Positions 1 to 7,717 of a stretch of 64,000 bases of DNA are shown one piece after another (position 1 is the first letter of the stretch; every line of letters starts with the position of its first letter). Source of the stretch: JBLNDJ01 sp050261515. Lineage in GTDB: Bacteria > Acidobacteriota > Terriglobia > Bryobacterales > Bryobacteraceae. The stretch lies in assembly GCA_050261515.1 (NCBI GenBank), contig JBLNDJ010000042.1:134811-198810 (forward strand), in the 5' to 3' direction. The position numbers were made by a program, and so were the translations under genes. The notes under the pieces are model-generated. The model saw only the letters and a program-made list of their open reading frames with translations. It did no database searches and was not told the DNA's origin.

Positions 1-254
1 GCGTGACCACGCCGGGCGGCGTGCGCGTGGCGCGCGAGGGCGCGGCGATCGTGGTGACGCCGCTGCCCGAGAGCGGGGCGGTGGCCGTCAAACTCGCGCC
101 GGGCTCGCTACCCTGGAAGGTTGCGGCCGCGCCGCGGCGCATCGAAGCGATCAGCGAGCAGGGCAAGGTGGTTGGCGTACGCAGCCTGGCGAAGGCCGGC
201 GCCGAAATCACGCTGGCCTGCGAGCCCGGCGTATTTGCATATCGCATTCATTAA
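1..254 (+). CDS. C-terminal fragment of an unidentified protein
   Basis: This is the 3' end of a reading frame that enters from the left edge and stops with TAA at 252-254. About 83 residues are visible. They read like a small beta-rich domain with alternating hydrophobic strands, of the kind found at the end of secreted carbohydrate-active enzymes, but no diagnostic motif is present and I do not recognise the family. The next gene, a sugar-acid type MFS transporter, starts only 12 bases downstream on the same strand. The pair is therefore probably one transcript, and a catabolic role for this gene is a reasonable guess. Confidence 0.55.
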   Translation, partial: VTTPGGVRVAREGAAIVVTPLPESGAVAVKLAPGSLPWKVAAAPRRIEAISEQGKVVGVRSLAKAGAEITLACEPGVFAYRIH

Positions 255-266
255 GACCGGTGGAAT

Positions 267-1565
267 TTGAAAAACCAACATCGAACTATTCCCAACCTGC
301 GCTGGTGGATTGGCGGGCTGCTGTTCGCCTCCACGGTGATCAACTACATCGACCGCCAGACGCTCAGTGTTCTCGCTCCGCATTTGAAGACGGAGTTTTC
401 CTGGAACAACGAGGATTTCGCGCTTGTAGTCATCGGCTTCCGCATCGCGTACGCGGTGATGCAGACGGTGGCCGGGCGGCTGGTGGACCGGCTTGGCACG
501 CGCCGCGGGCTGACGCTGTCGGTGGTCTGGTATTCAACCGCCGCGGCGCTGACGTCGCTGGCGACGGGCCTGAAGAGCTTCGCGTTTTTCCGTTTCCTGC
601 TCGGGTCGGGTGAAGCGGCGAACTGGCCGGGCGCGGCCAAGGCGGTCTCGGAGTGGTTTCCGAAATCCGAGCGCGGATGGGCGGTCGCGCTCTATGACAG
701 CGGCTCGTCGGTGGGCGGCGCGCTCGCGCCGTTTATCGTGCTGACGATCTATGCGCGGTTCGGAAGCTGGCGGCCCGCATTCCTGATCACGAGTGCGCTC
801 GGGTTGCTGTGGGTGATCGCGTGGCGCGCGTTCTATCATCCGCCGGAGAAGCACCCGAACCTGGGCGCGGCCGAGCGCGAGATGATTCTGGCGGGGCGCG
901 GGGAGGAAGAGGCAGCCGGCCACCAGCCGCCAGCCGCCGGCAAACAGGAGGGGGCTCGTTCCTGGCGCGAACTGCTGGGCATGAAGCACACCTGGGGAAT
1001 CCTGATCGGCAAGTTCCTCACGGACCCGGTGTGGTTTTTCGTCACGGACTGGTTCGCGATCTACCTGGTGTCGAAGGGATTCAAACTCGAGAACACGCTG
1101 CTGGGCTTCTGGATTCCGTTCCTGGCGGCGGACCTGGGCAACTTCTTCGGCGGAGGTTTTTCGAGCTGGCTGATCCGGCGCGGTTGGAACGTGCTGCGCG
1201 CGCGCAAGCTCGTCATCACGATGTGCGGCGTGGGGATGAGCCTGCTCGTGTTCGCGACCGCGGTGAACAGCTTCCCGCTGCTGATTGCGCTGTTCGCGAT
1301 CTCGACGTTCTCCTACGCGGCGTGGTCCACGATGGGACTCGCGCTTCCGGCGGATTTGTACCCGACGGGCTCGGTGGCGACGGTGAGTGGAATGGGCGGC
1401 ACGGCGGCGGGCGCGGGGACGATCATCTCGACGTTCCTGATCGGGTGGATTTCGACGCGCTACTCGTTCGGGCCGATTCTGGTGGGCGCGAGCCTGGTGC
1501 CGCTGGTGGCGACTGTGGCTGTGCTGGCGCTGGTGAGAGAGCGGCGGGCGGCGGTCACGCGGTAA
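267..1565 (+). CDS. MFS transporter, anion:cation symporter (hexuronate/ExuT-like) type
   Basis: A 432-residue inner-membrane protein with the hydrophobicity of a 12-helix major facilitator. The N-terminal motif NYIDRQTLSVLAP (about 26-38) and the loop 2-3 motif GRLVDRLGTRRG (70-81) match the ACS subfamily, whose members import hexuronates, galactonate and related organic anions by proton symport. A central cytoplasmic loop (about 210-230) is charged and low in complexity. The start used is TTG at 267, with LRWWIGGLLF entering the first helix. It follows the preceding gene by 12 bases, so it is probably co-transcribed. Its last 11 bases overlap the convergent PEP-CTERM gene. The exact substrate cannot be read from sequence. 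Confidence 0.85.
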   Translation: MKNQHRTIPNLRWWIGGLLFASTVINYIDRQTLSVLAPHLKTEFSWNNEDFALVVIGFRIAYAVMQTVAGRLVDRLGTRRGLTLSVVWYSTAAALTSLATGLKSFAFFRFLLGSGEAANWPGAAKAVSEWFPKSERGWAVALYDSGSSVGGALAPFIVLTIYARFGSWRPAFLITSALGLLWVIAWRAFYHPPEKHPNLGAAEREMILAGRGEEEAAGHQPPAAGKQEGARSWRELLGMKHTWGILIGKFLTDPVWFFVTDWFAIYLVSKGFKLENTLLGFWIPFLAADLGNFFGGGFSSWLIRRGWNVLRARKLVITMCGVGMSLLVFATAVNSFPLLIALFAISTFSYAAWSTMGLALPADLYPTGSVATVSGMGGTAAGAGTIISTFLIGWISTRYSFGPILVGASLVPLVATVAVLALVRERRAAVTR

Positions 1566-2187
1566 GGCGCGCGCGGCGTTTCAGCGCAAAGAATAGCGGG
1601 ATTGCGCCGCACAACAGTGCCCACGTCGCCGGCTCCGGCACGGGCGCCGAGTTTGCGGCCCCGACATAGAAATTGTCCAGTGTGACAAAGGTTTCGGATG
1701 TCATTCCGGTCACCACAAGGCTGGTCAGAGGAACGTCGGATGTGTATCCCGCGAATGGAACAGGCGACCCGCTCACGAGCGGGATTATGGTCCCGTCACT
1801 GAGGGTCAGCGTGAGATTGCCCGCAAGCACATGGTTGAGGCTATCCGTGACGAAGAACGATCCACCGATAGCCGTGACGTTGGCGCCTGTGAACACGAAG
1901 GCCACAGCCTGGTTGCTAAAATTAGCCCCAAAGAGCTGATCGGCGCCGGCTGGGCCCAGGTACAGGCCGTACATTGCGGACGCCGTGTACGCAAAACCGT
2001 TCCCGGAGAAGGGCAACGACTCCGGCGGCGGGTACTGCGTAGGAGACAGGGAGTTGAAGTCTTCCAGATAGTAACCCGGCTGCACCGCGCCGAGAAACGA
2101 CGGCAGGTCCGAGTAGATGACGCCTGCGCTGGCAATTCCGGAAAAGGCCAGGATAGCCGCGAGAAACAACAGAACCCGTGAGCGCAT
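1555..2187 (-). CDS. PEP-CTERM sorting domain protein
   Basis: A 210-residue secreted protein. It begins with a signal peptide (MRSRVLLFLAAILAFSGIAS) and ends with the tripartite PEP-CTERM signal: VPEPATWALL, a hydrophobic stretch, then the basic tail KRRAR. Family knowledge says such proteins are exported by Sec, cut by an exosortase in the inner membrane and moved to the cell surface or extracellular matrix. The body (about 20-180) is rich in Thr, Ser, Gly and aromatic residues, as in beta-sandwich surface proteins, with no catalytic motif visible. It converges on and overlaps the MFS gene by 11 bases. No exosortase lies in the window, so the sorting enzyme must be elsewhere. Confidence 0.85.
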   Translation of the reverse strand: MRSRVLLFLAAILAFSGIASAGVIYSDLPSFLGAVQPGYYLEDFNSLSPTQYPPPESLPFSGNGFAYTASAMYGLYLGPAGADQLFGANFSNQAVAFVFTGANVTAIGGSFFVTDSLNHVLAGNLTLTLSDGTIIPLVSGSPVPFAGYTSDVPLTSLVVTGMTSETFVTLDNFYVGAANSAPVPEPATWALLCGAIPLFFALKRRARLTA

Positions 2188-2254
2188 ACAGTAATGTAAC
2201 CTAAATGAACTAACTGTGAAAGGGTCGCGGTACTGGTACTTGCTGCTGGTGCTC

Positions 2255-2320
2255 TTACGAACGAGCGTGGCGCTTCAGCACGAAGAAGAGCGGGATGCCG
2301 CCGCAGGGAAGCCGCGCACT
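2255..2320 (-). pseudogene. Orphan 3' tail of a PEP-CTERM gene
   Basis: The frame ending at 2255 closes with CGGIPLFFVLKRHARS, nearly the same as the end of the neighbouring PEP-CTERM protein (CGAIPLFFALKRRARLTA). The two DNA segments (about 2262-2300 and 1568-1605) also align well. Upstream of this tail the frame makes no sense and runs into decayed cusB-like sequence, so only the membrane segment and basic tail of a paralogous PEP-CTERM gene survive. Confidence 0.55.
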
Positions 2321-2436
2321 TGTTTCTTCAAATCGAAATGCCACTTCCATAGCTCGTAAGTCGCGGAGTACGACCTGAAACCCGGATCCGGCGGCATTGC
2401 GGGACAAGTTCCAGGAACGAGTGCTCGAATTCGTCC

Positions 2437-3071
2437 TCACCAGGTGCCAGTCGGTATTCCCATGGCGGCGGGCGACACTTCGCCGCAACCTGCGCCAGTT
2501 GTGGATAATGCCGTGAGCGCGTCGCTGGCATTCAGAATGTAAACGTAAGACTGTGCCGCCGTCAGGAAATTGGTGGTGTAGAATCCGCACAGCGGCTCGT
2601 CCGTCTTCACGCGGGAGCCCGTGGTCGCGGGGCTAATCCTGCGAATCCACATCTCCGTGGACGCGTTGATGCGGTAGAGGCGGTTTTCGTCGGGCGCCAC
2701 CCGCCTTGTGGTGCGCAGCACCTGCCGCCCGCTCTGCCGCGTGACGGGCTCCACCCGAACGCCCGCCAGCTGGCGCTGCGCCTCGTCCAACTGTAACGCG
2801 CCGGCCGCCCCCTGCTCGCGCGCATCGCCCGCCGATACGGGTTCCGCCTCATGCCGCAGGCGGGGCACTCGCCGGAACGCTCCGACTTATAGCCCGGGTG
2901 CATCGGGCAGGCATGGTAACGCGGCATTCGCGCCTGCGCCGCCTGACCGGACGCGTTTCGTCCCCTGTACCAAGCGCCGCCCAGGAGGCACCCGGCCGTT
3001 ACGGCCATAGTGATCAGCGCCGCGGGAACACGGCGCCGCCGGGTTGCATGACGCTCTTTCCCGGCCGGCAT
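2437..3071 (-). pseudogene. Frameshifted, truncated CusB-like RND efflux periplasmic adaptor
   Basis: The 5' part (ATG at 3071) encodes a basic N-terminus, one membrane segment and the heavy-metal-binding motif YHACPMHPGYKSERSGECPACGM (about 52-74), typical of silver/copper efflux adaptors. Directly after CGM a single-base frameshift near 2852 moves the reading to another frame. There the family sequence continues (EAEPVSAGD, LAGVRVEPVTRQ, RRVAPDENRLYRINAS, YVYILNASDALTAL). Similarity ends about 150 codons in, far short of the usual 400 or more residues. It lies 111 bases downstream of the multicopper oxidase on the same strand, so the two were probably once a copper/silver-resistance operon. 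Frameshift plus truncation make it non-functional. Confidence 0.75.
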
Positions 3072-3182
3072 GGCTGTAGTATCCTCCTGGCGCGTGAAGC
3101 CTCTCGTCCGGGCGGGTCTGCGCGCCCCGGGGGCCCCGGTGTTCGCGTGCCGGGGCTCCCGTCAGTCGCGCAGTCCCAGGAA

Positions 3183-5279
3183 CTACAGCGCCTGAAGCGG
3201 ACGCATCATGTCGTGCTCTTCGTGCTCCAGGATGTGGCAGTGGTGCACATACTCGTCGCCAGCCATACGGGGGCTGGCAGGCAGGGTGCTGGTCAGAGGC
3301 GAACCTTCCGCTTGTGGCACGGTCACGCTCCGCGACGGGAGCGGATGCTCCACGAGCACGGCGACCGTGCAGCACTCGCCCGGCCACATCTTAACTGTCT
3401 CCTTCCATCCTTCCTCGCCCGGATCGGGATTGCGGCCGAGGCCGGACCAACTGGGCACGCCGCCGCTGAAATTCCGGAACAGACGGCGGCGGAGCACCTT
3501 CACGTTAAAGAGGTGGAAGTGCCACGGGTGTACGTCGGCGGTCAGGTTATAGATGTTCCAGACCTCCAGGGTCCCGTATGTCACGCTTTCCGTAACCGGA
3601 TCCATATATGTGCGGCCATAATTCTTCCCTTTGCCCAGCGGAACGTTCGTGCCCGCGAGTTGCATCAGGCGGCCGAAGGCGTCGAACGCCTCGTTGAGGG
3701 TGATCTCCCTGGCGAGCGGGTTGACCGTGTATCCGGCGTAGGGCGTGCCGGTCAGGGGACCCAGCATCAGCCCGCCGTTGATCGTATCCGGAACCGTGGG
3801 AAGCGGCGGGTTGGCGCCCGTCAGCGTTGGCAGCGCGGCGGGAAGCCCCGCGACGGCGCCGACGTCGAACCGCGTGATGGTACGTGTGTTCGGACCGAAA
3901 CCCGGCGCGACCACCGCCGGGTTCTTGCGCGCGCCCGGATAGTAATCGAAGAACGGCGCGCCGGCCGGGTACGGCGCCGGTGCGTCGTTCAACAACAGCA
4001 CTTTCGAGTTCGCCGTGCACTGGCTGAAATCCACGATCATGTCGGACCGCTCCGCCGGCCCCTGCAGCCAGGGAGTAAGGTTCAGCGGGTTCGTCGGAAC
4101 GCCGTTCGCGAAAATCTGCACAGGGAACGGCAAGAACCCGCCTTCGGTGCCGATCATCCAGGCATTCACCGGCGCGACGGTGGGCAGCAGGTAGCCCCCC
4201 AGCGGCTCCGTCCCACTCGCGTCCGCATACACGAATTTCAGGTTCAAGAAGCGAGCGTTACAGGCGTTCAGAGTGCGAATCCGGTACGCGCCGCGATCCA
4301 CCGGGGTTCGCGGGAACACGCGGCTGTTCACCAGCATCGTGTCGCCGAACATCTCCGGGACACAGGAAACAGCAGGCGCGTCCTTGGCATTGCCCTGGTA
4401 TTTCCAGATGGCCTTTTCGTAAACATGCGGGTACCAGAGATCGCCCGCCACGGCGCCACCCAGCGTGCCGGGGCCGGCAACGGCAGCAAATCCCGGATCG
4501 ATCGCCGGGTTGTAGAATACCTTGTCCTGGAACACCAGGAGCAGGGTCTTGCCTGCGCCCAGCGGGTACAGCGAATCGACAATCGCGTCGGCCGTGTCCG
4601 TAATGATGTAGCCGCTCGCAAGCCCCGCATAGGCGCTGATCCGGGTGGTTCCGATCGCGTGGTCGTGATACCACATCAAGCGCGCGCTTTGGTTATTCGG
4701 GTAGTACAGGTCGTTGGTCAAGGCACCCAGATCGTTGTGCAGCCAGTTGACGTTGGATGCGCCGACGACGCCGTTCGGATCCACCCAATGGAACGGACCG
4801 CCGTCGCTGGCCCAAGGCACCAGTCCGCCGTGCAAGTGAACGGCGATGCGGTCCTGCGTTCCGCCTAAGATCCCCGGGGCGGTCGGCAATGTCGGATCGA
4901 ATGGAATGATGTGCGCCGGCGGAAGAGCGCTCCGGTATTTTATGCGTACCGGGGTACCCCTGGCGGCAATGATCGCCCCGCCCAGGGCGGCAAACGCCGG
5001 AGTATCCGTGTCCGCCGCGTAGCCGTACAATCTGCTGCCGCCCGCCGGCAGCCCGCTGTGCAGCTGTTGCCGGAACGTACCGGCTACGATCTCGTAGTAG
5101 TCAACTCCGGGATACCTCGTCTTGTCCGGAGTCAGAATTGGGATTTCGGCGCCGAATGCCGGCAAGGAGTCGACAAACTTCGCGAGCGGCATGCTCACCG
5201 AGTACCCGTACGCCCGTCCCCGAGTCGCCAGCAGCGTGACCGCGCCGGCACTCGCTTGAAGAAACTGCCTTCGATTCAT
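3183..5279 (-). CDS. Multicopper oxidase, CotA/bilirubin-oxidase type, Tat-exported
   Basis: A 698-residue oxidase beginning with a twin-arginine signal (MNRRQFLQASAGAVTLLA). All copper ligands are visible: HLHGG (148-152), WYHDHA (203-208), HPWHFH (584-589) and HCHILEHEEHDMM near the C-terminus (680-692), which holds the type 1 Cys681, His686 and Met691. Such enzymes oxidise phenols, bilirubin-like compounds or Cu(I)/metal ions and reduce O2 to water outside the cytoplasm. The length exceeds CotA (about 510), with a long insert between cupredoxin domains. A good ribosome site, GGGAGG, sits five bases before the ATG. The next gene downstream is a dead CusB-like adaptor, which suggests an original metal-tolerance role. 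Confidence 0.9.
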   Translation of the reverse strand: MNRRQFLQASAGAVTLLATRGRAYGYSVSMPLAKFVDSLPAFGAEIPILTPDKTRYPGVDYYEIVAGTFRQQLHSGLPAGGSRLYGYAADTDTPAFAALGGAIIAARGTPVRIKYRSALPPAHIIPFDPTLPTAPGILGGTQDRIAVHLHGGLVPWASDGGPFHWVDPNGVVGASNVNWLHNDLGALTNDLYYPNNQSARLMWYHDHAIGTTRISAYAGLASGYIITDTADAIVDSLYPLGAGKTLLLVFQDKVFYNPAIDPGFAAVAGPGTLGGAVAGDLWYPHVYEKAIWKYQGNAKDAPAVSCVPEMFGDTMLVNSRVFPRTPVDRGAYRIRTLNACNARFLNLKFVYADASGTEPLGGYLLPTVAPVNAWMIGTEGGFLPFPVQIFANGVPTNPLNLTPWLQGPAERSDMIVDFSQCTANSKVLLLNDAPAPYPAGAPFFDYYPGARKNPAVVAPGFGPNTRTITRFDVGAVAGLPAALPTLTGANPPLPTVPDTINGGLMLGPLTGTPYAGYTVNPLAREITLNEAFDAFGRLMQLAGTNVPLGKGKNYGRTYMDPVTESVTYGTLEVWNIYNLTADVHPWHFHLFNVKVLRRRLFRNFSGGVPSWSGLGRNPDPGEEGWKETVKMWPGECCTVAVLVEHPLPSRSVTVPQAEGSPLTSTLPASPRMAGDEYVHHCHILEHEEHDMMRPLQAL

Positions 5280-5423
5280 ATCATCCTCCCTGGCCCCGTC
5301 GAGTTAGTCAGCTTGCGGCAAAGCTATATGGTTTATATATCCTAAGAACCTCACGTTGAATATGTACATTTGTTAATGCGAGAAACGATAGTACTAGTAC
5401 TCTGGAGCGCAGGTAGCTACTTC

Positions 5424-5443
5424 CCGGCACAAATCTGTGCCGG
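5424..5443. terminator. Perfect 8-bp stem-loop in the 5280-5586 intergenic region
   Basis: CCGGCACA-AATC-TGTGCCGG forms a perfect 8-bp stem with a 4-base loop. It lies between the 3' end of the MoaD-like gene and the start of the multicopper oxidase, both read leftward, so it could end the first transcript. No T-run follows on either side. The rest of this 307-base gap is AT-rich next to the oxidase (about 5330-5400), where its promoter probably lies. I see no gene in it. Confidence 0.4.
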
Positions 5444-5586
5444 AGGCCCACAGAGCGAGACACGCACACAGCCGAGCCTGTGCCAAGGGGTGCTAAGGCG
5501 AAACTCGGGGAGCGGATGCGGACGATGAAGCGTCGCCCGACCGTGGGCTAGTGAACTTCGCGATTGGTTGCGGCCGGTGCTGCGTT

Positions 5587-5988
5587 CTATTGGAAGGTGA
5601 AATGAAGACAAGCCCCACGAAATGGGGGTGCGTCATTGATGGAATCAAACGTTGGGTGGGTTTCGGTGTGATCGCCGATAACCTGGGCCGACCCGCCGGC
5701 GATGGCGCCGACGATCAGCAGCGGCTCTGCGCCCTGGGCCACCGCCTCGGGCAGCGGCGCATCGGGGGATTCGTGCGAGAGATCCCGCTCGCAGGCGAAG
5801 AACCGTACGAACGGACGCCGTTTCCCGGTGGCCTGGTCGCGAATCGTTCCGCGCAGCGTGGGGTAGCGCGCTTCAAGGGCGTCGAGGACCGCGCCCAACG
5901 TCACGAGGCCCTCGAGCTCGAGCGAAACCTCGCCCGCGCCCGTCGCCGCGAGGGTTCGCAGATGCGCCGGAAGCACAACGCGGATCAT
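5587..5988 (-). CDS. MoaD/ThiS-like beta-grasp protein with C-terminal extension
   Basis: Starting at the ATG at 5988, the protein has 133 residues. The first ~97 look like a ubiquitin-like sulfur carrier: MIRVVLPAHLRTLA, then VTLGAVLDALEARYPTLRG, ending in the hydrophobic strand PLLIVGAIAGG. In true MoaD and ThiS the Gly-Gly is the C-terminus, where the thiocarboxylate forms. Here 34 further residues follow (SAQVIGDHTETH onward), so it would need trimming or has another role. Its ATG overlaps the TGA of the BNR-repeat gene (ATGA), a sign of translational coupling. A pairing of such proteins with BNR-repeat proteins is known to me from other genomes. No moaA or thi gene is nearby. Confidence 0.7.
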   Translation of the reverse strand: MIRVVLPAHLRTLAATGAGEVSLELEGLVTLGAVLDALEARYPTLRGTIRDQATGKRRPFVRFFACERDLSHESPDAPLPEAVAQGAEPLLIVGAIAGGSAQVIGDHTETHPTFDSINDAPPFRGACLHFTFQ

Positions 5989-7100
5989 GCGAGCGTCTGG
6001 ACCTCCACCGAGAGCACCGCCGGGAGGTCGCGAACGATGGGCGCCCAGGTATCGCCCGCATCCGGAGAGGCGTAGACCTGCCCGCCGGTCGTTCCGAAGT
6101 ACACGCCGCAGGAATCGAGCGCGTCGATGGCCATCGCGTCGCGCAGCACGTTGACGTAGCAATCGCGCTGGGGCAGGCCGTTGGTCAGCGGCTCCCACTC
6201 GTTGCCGCCCGTGCGGCTGCGATAGACGCGCAGCTTGCCTTCGGGCGGGAAGTGCTCCGAGTCGCTCTTAATGGGCACGACGTAAACGGTCTCGGGCTCG
6301 TGGGCGTGCACGCCGATGGGGAAGCCGAAATCACTCGGCAGGTTGCCGCTGACCTCGCGCCAGGATTCGCCCGCGTCGTCGCTGCGCATCACGTCCCAAT
6401 GCTTCTGCATAAACAGCACGTCCGGCCGCGACGGGTGCATCGCGATGCGGTGAACGCAGTGGCCGGTCTCGGCGTCCGGGTCGGGAATGTACTGGGAGCG
6501 CAGCCCGCGGTTGATGGGCCGCCACGTCTTGCCCGCGTCGTCCGTGCGGAACGCGCCCGCGGCCGAGATGGCGATGAACATGCGCTGCGGGTTGACCGGA
6601 TCGAGCAGGACGGTGTGCAGGCACATGCCGCCCGCGCCCGGCTGCCAGTGCGGACCGGAGCTGTGGCAGCGCAGCCCCGGGAGTTCCTGCCACGTCTGGC
6701 CGCCGTCGCCCGAGCGGAACAGCGCGGCGTCTTCGATGCCGGCGTAGACCGTGTCGGGATCGTTGAGCGACGGCTCGAGATGCCAGACGCGCTTGAACTC
6801 CCAGGGGTGGGGCGTGCCGTCGTACCACTGGTGCGTGCCCGTCGCGCCCTCGTATTCGAACTTGTTGCCAACGGGGGTCCACGTGCGGCCGCCGTCATCC
6901 GCGCGCTGGATCACCTGCCCGAACCAGCCGCTGGTCTGCGACGCATACAGCCGGTTCGGATCGGCGGGCGATCCCTTGACATGGTAGATTTCCCAGCCTG
7001 CGAAGTGCGGGCCGCTCACGTCCCACTGCTTGCGGCTCCCATCCGATTCGAGGACAAACGCGCCCTTGCGCGTGCCCACCAGAACGCGTACTCTGCTCAT
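5985..7100 (-). CDS. BNR/Asp-box repeat (sialidase-fold beta-propeller) protein
   Basis: A 371-residue protein built from repeated Asp-box units, S/T-x-D-x-G-x-T-W: RADDGGRTWTPV, RSGDGGQTWQEL, RTDDAGKTWRPI, RSDDAGESWREV and YASPDAGDTWAPI, plus a divergent RTGGNEWEPL. At least six blades are visible, which predicts a six- or seven-bladed beta-propeller. No signal peptide is evident (MSRVRVLVGTRKGAFVLES), so it is probably cytoplasmic. The catalytic Arg triad and Tyr of true sialidases could not be assigned, so enzymatic activity is unproven. It is the middle gene of a three-gene operon: the HxlR gene ends 15 bases upstream and the MoaD/ThiS-like gene overlaps downstream. Confidence 0.8.
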   Translation of the reverse strand: MSRVRVLVGTRKGAFVLESDGSRKQWDVSGPHFAGWEIYHVKGSPADPNRLYASQTSGWFGQVIQRADDGGRTWTPVGNKFEYEGATGTHQWYDGTPHPWEFKRVWHLEPSLNDPDTVYAGIEDAALFRSGDGGQTWQELPGLRCHSSGPHWQPGAGGMCLHTVLLDPVNPQRMFIAISAAGAFRTDDAGKTWRPINRGLRSQYIPDPDAETGHCVHRIAMHPSRPDVLFMQKHWDVMRSDDAGESWREVSGNLPSDFGFPIGVHAHEPETVYVVPIKSDSEHFPPEGKLRVYRSRTGGNEWEPLTNGLPQRDCYVNVLRDAMAIDALDSCGVYFGTTGGQVYASPDAGDTWAPIVRDLPAVLSVEVQTLA

Positions 7101-7115
7101 CCCTTTTCCCCCTCG

Positions 7116-7565
7116 TCAGTCTTCAAACCGGGGCAGAAGCGGCTCGGGATCCCGTTCCCGCCACCGCCGCCGGACCTCGGCGAGCACCGCTTCGCGGTTC
7201 CGCGCCATTTTCTCGATCAGTGCGCGCGGCGCCCCAGTCCGCTCGTGACGCGCGCCCCAGATCAGCAGTTCGAGGAGCACCGGCGCCAGATCGATGCCCT
7301 TCTTCGTAAGCCGGTAGTTCACCTTCCGCCGGTCCGTCTTTTCGGGTCCGGCGGAGATCAGGCCCGCCTCCTCGAGTCTCCGGAGGCGGTCGGCCAGGAT
7401 GTTCGTCGCGATCCCCTCGCCCGACTCCTGGAACTCCCGGAACGTCCGCAGCCCCCGGACCATCAAATCGCGAACGATCAGCAGCGACCAGCGGTCCCCG
7501 AGCGTCTCCAGCGAGATGCTCACCGGGCAGCCGGAGCGCCGCGTTGTACGGAGCTTGCCGGCCAT
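7116..7565 (-). CDS. HxlR-family winged-helix transcriptional regulator
   Basis: A 149-residue DNA-binding protein. The core CPVSISLETLGDRWSLLIVRDLMVRGLRTF (residues 13-42, read in parts), IATNILADRLRRLEEAGLI and the wing KVNYRLTKKG are diagnostic of HxlR/MarR-like regulators, which act as dimers, often responding to reactive compounds through the conserved N-terminal Cys (here Cys13). The C-terminal tail (about 110-149) is longer and basic. It heads the operon with the BNR protein and MoaD-like gene and probably controls it. An imperfect inverted repeat sits 23 bases upstream of its ATG. Confidence 0.88.
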   Translation of the reverse strand: MAGKLRTTRRSGCPVSISLETLGDRWSLLIVRDLMVRGLRTFREFQESGEGIATNILADRLRRLEEAGLISAGPEKTDRRKVNYRLTKKGIDLAPVLLELLIWGARHERTGAPRALIEKMARNREAVLAEVRRRWRERDPEPLLPRFED

Positions 7566-7587
7566 ACCCGCAGCTTACGGAAAATCG

Positions 7588-7602
7588 CTTGTAGATTGCA
7601 AG
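7588..7602. promoter_or_regulatory. Candidate HxlR operator
   Basis: CTTGTA-GAT-TGCAAG is an inverted repeat with 6-base arms (one mismatch) located 23-37 bases upstream of the HxlR start codon. Such a position over the promoter fits autoregulation. The same gap also holds the promoter of the divergent oxidoreductase gene, with a TATACT-like -10 just before it. The assignment is by position only. Confidence 0.35.
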
Positions 7603-7717
7603 TTACTTCGGGGACCACTCGTCCGGCTGAAACATGGCCGGGTGGGCACCGGCAGGAGCCGAACAGCGGTCTCAACATTCGCCTTAGCCAGGATTTAAAT
7701 AAGATATACTGCCACCC

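Noticed and set aside
2898..4868. 656-codon open frame on the plus strand opposite the multicopper oxidase
   Set aside because: Arg/His/Gly-rich antisense reading with no family motif; the minus-strand oxidase has all copper ligands.
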